Assembly: GCF_008080435.1 (NCBI RefSeq)
Contig: NZ_VRKN01000001.1
Span: 372,001 to 436,000, forward strand
Source: Enterobacter asburiae
GTDB lineage: Bacteria > Pseudomonadota > Gammaproteobacteria > Enterobacterales > Enterobacteriaceae
Direction of reading: 5' to 3'
Length of the DNA stretch: 64,000 nt
Shown here: positions 57,936 through 64,000 of the stretch, piece after piece
Position numbering within the stretch: the first letter of the stretch is position 1
Layout: every line of letters begins with the position of its first letter
Translations under genes and position numbers: made by a program
Notes under the pieces: model-generated
Database searches by the model: none
What the model was told of the DNA's origin: nothing
The model's input: the letters and a program-made list of their open reading frames with translations, nothing else

Positions 57936-59309
57936 ATGGAAAAGACCCTTTCCGATGGCCTGCCTTTACCCCAGCGGTATGGCGCTATAGTAACCATCAT
58001 TATCGGTATCTCGATGGCCGTCCTGGACGGCGCAATAGCGAACGTTGCCCTGCCAACCATCGCCAGCGACCTGCATGCCTCTCCCGCTAGTTCGATATGG
58101 ATTGTTAACGCCTATCAGATTGCGATTGTGGTTTCCCTGCTCTCGTTCTCTTTCCTGGGCGATATGTTCGGTTACCGTCGGGTGTATCAATGCGGTCTGG
58201 TGGTTTTCACCATCACGTCCTTGTTATGCGCCCTGTCAGATTCACTGCATACCCTGACGCTTGCCCGCATTGCGCAGGGTTTTGGCGGCGCGGCGCTCAT
58301 GAGCGTAAACACCGCGTTGATCCGCTTAATTTATCCGCAGCGTCATCTGGGGCGCGGCATGGGGATAAACTCGTTTATTGTCGCCGTCTCTTCCGCCGCC
58401 GGGCCAACCATTGCGGCGGCGATCCTATCCGTTGCGTCATGGCAATGGCTGTTCGCCATTAACGTGCCGCTGGGTATCGTCGCTATATTCTTTGCCCTGC
58501 GCTTTCTTCCCGCTAACGGTCCCAAAAGCACCATGCCGCGCTTCGATGTGGCAAGTGCGGTGATGAATGCCCTGACCTTTGGCCTGCTGATTACGGCGCT
58601 GAGCGGCTTTGCGCAGGGACAGTCTCTGATGCTTACCGCCGCGGAGCTCATCGCCCTGCTGGCAATCGGCTTCTTCTTTGTTCGCCGCCAGCTCACCCTC
58701 CCTGTGCCTTTACTGCCCGTTGATCTGCTGCGTATTCCCCTCTTTTCCCTCTCCATTTGCACGTCTGTCTGCTCGTTCTGCGCCCAGATGCTGGCTCTGG
58801 TTTCTCTCCCCTTCTTTCTGCAGGGCGTGGTAGGATGCTCAGAAGTGGAGACCGGCCTGCTGTTAACCCCCTGGCCGCTGGCGACAATGGTGATGGCGCC
58901 GCTGGCAGGTTACTTAATTGAACGCGTCCATGCTGGTTTATTGGGAGCGTTGGGGCTGGCGGTGATGGCGACAGGTCTTTTCGCGCTGGCTCTGCTACCG
59001 TCATCGCCAACCGATCTGGACATCATCTGGCGCATGATCCTGTGCGGTGCGGGGTTTGGTCTGTTCCAGTCTCCTAACAACCACACCATTATCACCTCCG
59101 CGCCGCGTCATCGCAGCGGAGGCGCCAGCGGCATGCTGGGGACCGCGCGCCTGCTGGGACAAAGCAGCGGTGCGGCGCTGGTCGCCCTGATGTTTAATCT
59201 TGCCGGACAAAACGGCAACCATGTTGCGCTTCTCACTGCGGGTGCGCTCGCCTCCCTCGCGGCGGTCGTCAGCGGCCTGCGGGTGACCCAGCCCAGAGTT
59301 CAGGCGTAA
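57936..59309 (+). CDS. yebQ: YebQ, MFS transporter (DHA2-type)
   Basis: 457 residues, about 14 membrane helices. Motifs AVLDGAIANVALPTIASDL and GYRRVYQCGLVVFTITSLLC are typical of 14-helix drug or metabolite exporters. The substrate is unknown; the place beside kdgR suggests a sugar-acid-related role. Convergent with htpX. Confidence 0.92.
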   Translation: MEKTLSDGLPLPQRYGAIVTIIIGISMAVLDGAIANVALPTIASDLHASPASSIWIVNAYQIAIVVSLLSFSFLGDMFGYRRVYQCGLVVFTITSLLCALSDSLHTLTLARIAQGFGGAALMSVNTALIRLIYPQRHLGRGMGINSFIVAVSSAAGPTIAAAILSVASWQWLFAINVPLGIVAIFFALRFLPANGPKSTMPRFDVASAVMNALTFGLLITALSGFAQGQSLMLTAAELIALLAIGFFFVRRQLTLPVPLLPVDLLRIPLFSLSICTSVCSFCAQMLALVSLPFFLQGVVGCSEVETGLLLTPWPLATMVMAPLAGYLIERVHAGLLGALGLAVMATGLFALALLPSSPTDLDIIWRMILCGAGFGLFQSPNNHTIITSAPRHRSGGASGMLGTARLLGQSSGAALVALMFNLAGQNGNHVALLTAGALASLAAVVSGLRVTQPRVQA

Positions 59310-59344
59310 AAAAAGCCGGGCGGAGTGTTCTCCTGCCCGGCTTA
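59308..59344 (-). terminator. Terminator of htpX
   Basis: AGCCGGGCGGAG...CTCCTGCCCGGCT stem with a run of seven T on the minus strand, 16 bases after the htpX stop; it overlaps the last bases of yebQ. Confidence 0.8.
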
Positions 59345-59359
59345 CTGTGGTGCTTTACG

Positions 59360-60241
59360 TTACTTCAGGTATTCCCCACTGCGCAGCGCTTCAATACGTT
59401 TATCCAGCGGCGGGTGAGACATAAACAGCTCGCTCAGCGATTTGGATTTACCGTTAATGCAGAAAGCCATCATGCTGTTCGCTTCCTGCGGCTCGTAGCT
59501 GGTTTTCAGACGCTGCAGCGCGGCAATCATCTTCTCACGACCAACCAGTTTCGCCGAGCCGGCATCCGCGTGGAATTCACGGTGGCGGGAGAACCACATG
59601 GTGATGATGCTGGCCAGAATACCGAATACCAGTTCCAGAACCATCGAAACGGCAAAGTAGATCAGCGGGTTGCCGTTGCTCTCTTCGCCTTCGTCGCGGT
59701 TGCCGCCCATAAAGCCTGCCGCAATCTGCGCCAGAATACGGGAGATGAAGATCACGAAGGTGTTCACCACGCCCTGAATCAGGGTCATGGTCACCATGTC
59801 ACCGTTTGCGATATGGCTGATTTCGTGGGCGATAACCGCTTCGGCTTCGTCACGGCTCATGTTCTGCAGTAAACCGGTGCTGACGGCAACCAGTGACGCA
59901 TCGCGACGAGCGCCCGTGGCGAAAGCGTTGATGTCCGGGGCATGGTAAATCGCCACCTGCGGCATGGCGATCCCGGCCTGACGGGATTGCTGAGCCACCG
60001 TATTCATCAGCCACTGTTCCATATCGTTACGTGGCTGTTCAATAACCTCACCGCCCACCGATTTCAGTGCCATCCACTTCGACATCAGCAGGGAGATGAA
60101 CGAGCCACCAAAACCAAACAGCAGCGCCATAATCAACAGACCCTGAACGCTGCTCGACTGAATTCCTGTCAGGCTTAGCACGAGCCCGAAAACCACCATG
60201 ACCGCCAGGTTGGTGAGCAGGAAGAGCGCGATTCGCATCAT
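59360..60241 (-). CDS. htpX: HtpX, membrane metalloprotease
   Basis: 293 residues. Two N-terminal helices, zinc site His139-Glu140-ISH143 and a distal Glu in [15 protein letters not shown]; two more hydrophobic stretches follow. M48-family protease that degrades misfolded inner-membrane proteins with FtsH; CpxR-controlled in E. coli. It follows prc after 193 bases on the minus strand. Confidence 0.96.
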   Translation of the reverse strand: MMRIALFLLTNLAVMVVFGLVLSLTGIQSSSVQGLLIMALLFGFGGSFISLLMSKWMALKSVGGEVIEQPRNDMEQWLMNTVAQQSRQAGIAMPQVAIYHAPDINAFATGARRDASLVAVSTGLLQNMSRDEAEAVIAHEISHIANGDMVTMTLIQGVVNTFVIFISRILAQIAAGFMGGNRDEGEESNGNPLIYFAVSMVLELVFGILASIITMWFSRHREFHADAGSAKLVGREKMIAALQRLKTSYEPQEANSMMAFCINGKSKSLSELFMSHPPLDKRIEALRSGEYLK

Positions 60242-60402
60242 AATTTTCTTTTTACCTCAGTTTAACAAAACGCACTATGCGATTACCCACATCGTATGGG
60301 TATTGCGGCTATTTTCAAGCATCCGGCGGGCGTAAGTCACCAGAAAGACACAACTTTACACAATTGGAAATCTGGCTGACGGAAGGATGAAGAACAAAAA
60401 GA

Positions 60403-60428
60403 AACAGGCACAATTTCTTGTGCCTGTT
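60403..60428 (-). terminator. Terminator of prc
   Basis: AACAGGCACAATTTCTTGTG then CCTGTT forms a 10-pair stem followed on the minus strand by TTCTTTTTG. It lies 7 bases after the prc stop. Confidence 0.75.
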
Positions 60429-60434
60429 GGGAGG

Positions 60435-62483
60435 TTATTTTGCCGGAGCGGGCTGTACGGCAGGTTTCTCTTTTTCCTGATTCGCCAGGTCGAGAGCGAT
60501 ATGCACCGTCTCGTCCAGATACGGATCCGGCTCCTGGTAATCTTTTGGCAGATCGTCCAGTTTCTTGAGCAGAGGCTTACCTTCACGCTTGAAGCGATCG
60601 TTGATACGCGCCAGGCGGGTTGCATCGTCTTCGTTGTTCTCTTTCTCACGCTGTGCGTAGTTCAGAGAAACGATATTCCGCTTATCTTTCAGGGCATTGA
60701 ACCGTGCAATGTCCTTCATGATGTACTGGAATTCCGGATCTTTCGCGATGCGATCGTTATGCGCTTTCAGCAGTTCGGGGCCAAATTGCGTCATATCACC
60801 CGCTTTCACGTAGGTCGCGGCATTGATGCTGTCCCACGGCAAGGCGTTATCTTCAAACTTCTCACCGGTTTCCGTCTCTTCCGTGCCTGTTGGCATCATG
60901 ATGTCCGGCGTTACGCCCTTACGCTGCGTACTGCCGCCGTTCACGCGGTAGAATTTCTGAATGGTGTACTGAACCGAGCCCAGTGCAGGCCATTCCGGGC
61001 GCAGCATTTGATCGTAAATACGATTCAGAGAGCGATACTGCTGAACGGTGCCTTTCCCGAAGGTTGGCTCACCGACGATCAGCGCGCGACCATAGTCCTG
61101 CATGGCAGCGGCAAAGATCTCAGACGCGGAAGCACTGAAGCGGTCAACCAGGACCACCAGCGGGCCTTTGTAGTAGACCACACCGTCGTTGTCGGCATCT
61201 TCACGCACTTTACCGTTGTTATCGCGCACCTGAACCACCGGGCCAGATGGAATGAACAGACCAGAGAGTGAAACCGCTTCCGTCAGCGCACCGCCGCCGT
61301 TACTGCGCAGGTCGATGATAATGCTGCTAACGTTCTGCTTTTCAAGCTTCTGCAGCTGAACTTTCACATCGTCAGTCAGCCCTACATAGAAGCCAGGAAT
61401 ATCCAGGACACCGACCTTCTCTTTACCCACGGTTTTCACCGACATTTTCACCGCGCGGTCTTCCAGACGGATACGCTCGCGGGTCAGGGTAACGATGCGG
61501 GTTTTGGTGCCTTTTCCGGCTGGCAGAACTTCCAGACGAACCTTGCTGCCTTTCGGACCTTTGATCAGCGCAACCACGTCATCGAGACGCCAGCCGATCA
61601 CATCGACCATGTTCTGGCCGGTTTGTCCTACACCCACAATTCGATCGCCTACGCTAATCGCTTTGCTTTTGGATGCCGGACCACCCGCGACCATCGAATT
61701 GATCACCGTGTAATCATCGTCCATCTGCAGCACCGCGCCGATACCTTCCAGAGACAGGCTCATCTCGGTATTGAACTGTTCGGTGTTGCGTGGTGAGAGA
61801 TAGTTGGTGTGCGGGTCGATTTCGTGAGCGAAGGCCGTCATGGCGAGCGAGAAGACATCCTCACTGTTGGTCTGCGCCAGACGACGAATGGCAAATTTGT
61901 AACGACGCGTCAGCGTGTCACGGATCTCTTTTTCGTCTTTGCCGGTCAGCTTAAGGCTCAGTTCGTCGTATTTAACTTTACCGTCCCACAGCGCATTCAA
62001 CTCGGCTTCATCTTTCGGCCAGGGTGCTTTACTGCGATCCAGATTAAAGGTGTCAGTACCGGTGAAGTCCATCGGACGTTCCAGCACTTTCAGCGCGTAC
62101 TGATAGCGTTCAAAGCGGCGCTTTTGCGACAGGTTGTAGAGATCGTAGAACAGATCCAGCTTGCCTGAACGCAACTCGTCCCCCACCTCGGATTTACGCT
62201 TAGCGAACTGCTCGACATCGCTGGCGAGCAAAACGTTATGGCTGTAATCCAGCAAGTTCAGATAGCGGTCAAAGATTTTGGCCGAAAAGGCCTGATCGAG
62301 ATCGAACTGACGATAGTGCGAGCGGGTAAAACGTGAGGTCACGCGCTCGCTCACCGTCGCGTGCTGCGTCTCTTCCTTGAGTACCGGAATTTGATCAACA
62401 CGCGTAATATCGTCCACTGCAAAAGCGTGACCTGTTATGGCAAACAGGCCCGCCAGCGCGGTGAGCTTAAAAAAAGTGTTCAT
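60435..62483 (-). CDS. prc: Tail-specific periplasmic protease Prc (Tsp)
   Basis: 682 residues, same as E. coli. Signal peptide ending GHAFA-VD, an N-terminal helical domain, a PDZ domain (MSLSLEGIGAVLQMDDDYTV onward) and the S41 serine-lysine site in DRFSASASEIFAAAMQDYG and GEPTFGKGTVQQ (Ser452 and Lys477 in E. coli numbering). It trims PBP3 (FtsI) and degrades MepS with NlpI. The FtsI paralog in this window could be a second substrate. Start ATG 62483; proQ ends 19 bases upstream. Confidence 0.97.
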   Translation of the reverse strand: MNTFFKLTALAGLFAITGHAFAVDDITRVDQIPVLKEETQHATVSERVTSRFTRSHYRQFDLDQAFSAKIFDRYLNLLDYSHNVLLASDVEQFAKRKSEVGDELRSGKLDLFYDLYNLSQKRRFERYQYALKVLERPMDFTGTDTFNLDRSKAPWPKDEAELNALWDGKVKYDELSLKLTGKDEKEIRDTLTRRYKFAIRRLAQTNSEDVFSLAMTAFAHEIDPHTNYLSPRNTEQFNTEMSLSLEGIGAVLQMDDDYTVINSMVAGGPASKSKAISVGDRIVGVGQTGQNMVDVIGWRLDDVVALIKGPKGSKVRLEVLPAGKGTKTRIVTLTRERIRLEDRAVKMSVKTVGKEKVGVLDIPGFYVGLTDDVKVQLQKLEKQNVSSIIIDLRSNGGGALTEAVSLSGLFIPSGPVVQVRDNNGKVREDADNDGVVYYKGPLVVLVDRFSASASEIFAAAMQDYGRALIVGEPTFGKGTVQQYRSLNRIYDQMLRPEWPALGSVQYTIQKFYRVNGGSTQRKGVTPDIMMPTGTEETETGEKFEDNALPWDSINAATYVKAGDMTQFGPELLKAHNDRIAKDPEFQYIMKDIARFNALKDKRNIVSLNYAQREKENNEDDATRLARINDRFKREGKPLLKKLDDLPKDYQEPDPYLDETVHIALDLANQEKEKPAVQPAPAK

Positions 62484-62502
62484 GCCAGGCTTGGCCTCCG
62501 TT

Positions 62503-63189
62503 TCAGAACAACAAGTGTTCTGCGCGTACAATCATTGACATACCAGAAGTCAGCTGTACACGAACGCCATCTTTGGTGATTTCCAGTACGGTGGCGTCCA
62601 TAGCATTGTTACCCGCTTTTACCTTCAGCGCCTGACCTACGCTCAGGGCGTTAATGTCAGAAACCGGTGTATGGCGCGGCTCTTCACGAGGGGCACGCGG
62701 GGCTTTTGCTGCTGGTTTGTCTGCACGCGGTTTGCGATCGTTATTATCGTGACGGCGCGGCGCAGGGCGTGGTTTACGCTCACGACGAGGCGCTTCTTCC
62801 TGCCCGTTTGCCGCTGCGGCTTCGCGTTTTTTCGCCTGCTGTTCTGCACGTTGTGCCTGAACGCGTGCTTTGGCTTCTTCAAGCTGCTTGCGCGCGTGCT
62901 CAACGTGCTGCTCGTCCAGCTCACCACACGGGTTGCCGTCGAGATCCACGCGGGTCGCGCCAGCTTTGATACCGTACAGGTAGCGCCAGCTCGAAGTATA
63001 AAGACGTAAGGCGGAACGCAACTGAGTTTTGCTGAGGTTCATTTCCCCTTCAACACGTGCCACCAGATCCTGAAAAATACCGACTTTCAGGGGACGAGCT
63101 TCACCTTCCGCGCTGAAGCACTGCGGGAAACGCTCGGCCAGAAATGCGATAACTTCTTTACTGCTATTCAACTTAGGTTGATTTTCCAT
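62503..63189 (-). CDS. proQ: RNA chaperone ProQ
   Basis: 228 residues. FinO-type RNA-binding domain (about 1-120, [11 protein letters not shown] and [14 protein letters not shown]), a long Arg/Lys/Ala/Pro-rich linker (about 120-180) and a Tudor-like C-terminal domain ending VRAEHLLF. It binds small RNAs and mRNA 3-prime ends and affects ProP levels. It is in one unit with prc. Confidence 0.96.
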   Translation of the reverse strand: MENQPKLNSSKEVIAFLAERFPQCFSAEGEARPLKVGIFQDLVARVEGEMNLSKTQLRSALRLYTSSWRYLYGIKAGATRVDLDGNPCGELDEQHVEHARKQLEEAKARVQAQRAEQQAKKREAAAANGQEEAPRRERKPRPAPRRHDNNDRKPRADKPAAKAPRAPREEPRHTPVSDINALSVGQALKVKAGNNAMDATVLEITKDGVRVQLTSGMSMIVRAEHLLF

Positions 63190-63285
63190 GAAATTTCCTG
63201 ATTACAACGGACGTTGCCAACAAGCGCAGGCATGAACAGGCGTCATTATAATGACGCTATCAGTAAATGCTACGTTATCCGTTGA

Positions 63286-63783
63286 TTATCCTGCGACGCT
63301 CGCAAAGAATTTTTGATAATTGGTTGCAGCGAGGACGTTTTCCAGATTCGCCACCAGCTCGCGCAGCCCCTGTTCGTCCTCGGTTGTAAAGCGACTGAAG
63401 ACCGTACTGTCGATATCCAGAACGCCAATAATCTGATTTTTGACCACCAGCGGCAGAACGATTTCAGAATTACTGGCGGCATCACAGGCAATGTGTCCGT
63501 CAAACGCATGAACGTCTTCCACACGCTGGACTTGGTTCTCGGCCACCGCCGTGCCGCATACGCCACGCCCTACCGGAATACGCACGCAGGCCAGTTTGCC
63601 CTGGAACGGGCCAAGCACCAGCGTTTCACCTTCCAGGAGGTAAAAGCCGGCCCAGTTGACGTCAGTAAGACGTTCAAACAGCAATGCGCTAGTATTTGCC
63701 AGAGTGGCTAAGAAGCTGGTCTCACCCGCCATCAATGCCTTAAAATCGCGGTTAAGATCCGCGTAAAATTCTGTTTTGTTCAT
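63286..63783 (-). CDS. msrC: Free methionine-R-sulfoxide reductase MsrC
   Basis: 165 residues forming a GAF domain. Active-site cysteines Cys66, Cys76 and Cys100 match the three E. coli catalytic or resolving cysteines shifted by 18. It reduces free methionine-R-sulfoxide using thioredoxin or glutaredoxin. First gene upstream of proQ in the same direction, 96 bases away. Confidence 0.95.
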   Translation of the reverse strand: MNKTEFYADLNRDFKALMAGETSFLATLANTSALLFERLTDVNWAGFYLLEGETLVLGPFQGKLACVRIPVGRGVCGTAVAENQVQRVEDVHAFDGHIACDAASNSEIVLPLVVKNQIIGVLDIDSTVFSRFTTEDEQGLRELVANLENVLAATNYQKFFASVAG

Positions 63784-63915
63784 TATTCAATCACTTAGTA
63801 GTCTTACAAATTTACCGCATAGCCTATTAAAATAAGCATTAAATGCGCTCATGCTCAAGATGAATCAGTTCATGAGTTATTATGACTTTCAACAATACTT
63901 ATTTGTGCGCAGCTG

Positions 63916-64000
63916 ATGGCCTTAAAAACAACCAAAATTACGCCGACAAGAAAGATAACAGTCCATACGGTAAGCGAAGCTTTGCCACGTGCACATTATC
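63916..64000 (+). CDS. letA: LetA (YebS), lipid transport membrane protein, partial
   Basis: Only the first 28 codons are in the window: MALKTTKITPTRKITVHTVS, then EALPRAHY. This agrees with the start of E. coli YebS/LetA, the PqiA-like inner-membrane partner of the MCE protein LetB. The cysteine motifs come later, outside the window. Position after msrC matches E. coli. Confidence 0.82.
   Translation, partial: MALKTTKITPTRKITVHTVSEALPRAHY

Overview
The window looks like chromosome from a member of the Enterobacteriaceae, most likely Enterobacter or a close relative such as Lelliottia. From about 12.9 kb to the right edge, gene order and protein sequences closely follow Escherichia coli (treA-ymgE-ycgR-emtA-ldcA-cvrA-dadXA-ycgB-fadR-nhaB-dsbB-ycgNML-minCDE, then rnd-fadD-yeaY-tsaB-yoaA-yoaB-yoaH-pabB-nudL-sdaA-pdeD-yoaE-manXYZ-yobD-mntP-rlmA, then cspC-yobF ... 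yebO-mgrB-yobH-kdgR-yebQ-htpX-prc-proQ-msrC-letA). Differences from E. coli K-12 point away from Escherichia: minE sits next to rnd, umuDC is not between dsbB and ycgN, a second FtsI-like transpeptidase lies between rlmA and cspC, and short REP elements (inverted repeats ending in ACCCGGCCTAC) separate many genes. Genus assignment is inference. I saw no rRNA, tRNA, CRISPR array, insertion sequence or prophage.

Layout. 1-0.67 kb: edge of a type VI secretion (T6SS) cluster on the minus strand (an SH3-like lipoprotein, then tssJ leaving the window). 0.67-1.67 kb: an AT-rich gap of 1 kb with a good RcsAB-type box. 1.7-8.8 kb: accessory metabolism, namely a YdeP-type molybdopterin oxidoreductase with a LysR regulator, a fatty acid desaturase translationally coupled to a PhnD-like binding protein, a DJ-1/AraC regulator and a second GAPDH. 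8.85-10.5 kb: an AT-rich three-gene operon whose last gene is an Hcp-family T6SS protein; the two genes before it look like an effector and a membrane immunity protein. 10.5-12.8 kb: a NepI-like exporter divergent from an AraC regulator. 12.9-16.8 kb: periplasmic trehalase and a Fur-controlled siderophore receptor. 16.8-64 kb: the conserved core.

How the parts work together. The most interesting region is the Hcp operon. Its overlapping start and stop codons (TAATG, TAAATG), AT-rich composition and gene types suggest an Hcp-delivered toxin, possibly a membrane pore former in the style of Serratia Ssp6/Sip6, which would be fired by the T6SS whose edge lies about 9 kb to the left. Other groups are conventional. 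Cell division and envelope: minCDE, ftsI paralog, emtA, ldcA, prc, htpX. D-alanine and serine catabolism: dadAX, sdaA. Fatty acid control: fadR and its target fadD, which has a visible FadR operator. Mannose uptake: manXYZ with an Mlc-type site. Manganese: two MntR-type boxes, a yybP-ykoY leader and mntP. Motility and c-di-GMP: ycgR with a FliA promoter, and pdeD. PhoQ feedback: mgrB, intact.

Many start codons here are not ATG (GTG or TTG for nhaB, manX, sdaA, nudL, yoaA, emtA, ycgR, cvrA, rnd, fadD, mgrB). Starts were chosen from Shine-Dalgarno spacing and from remembered lengths of E. coli orthologues; no alignment was run.
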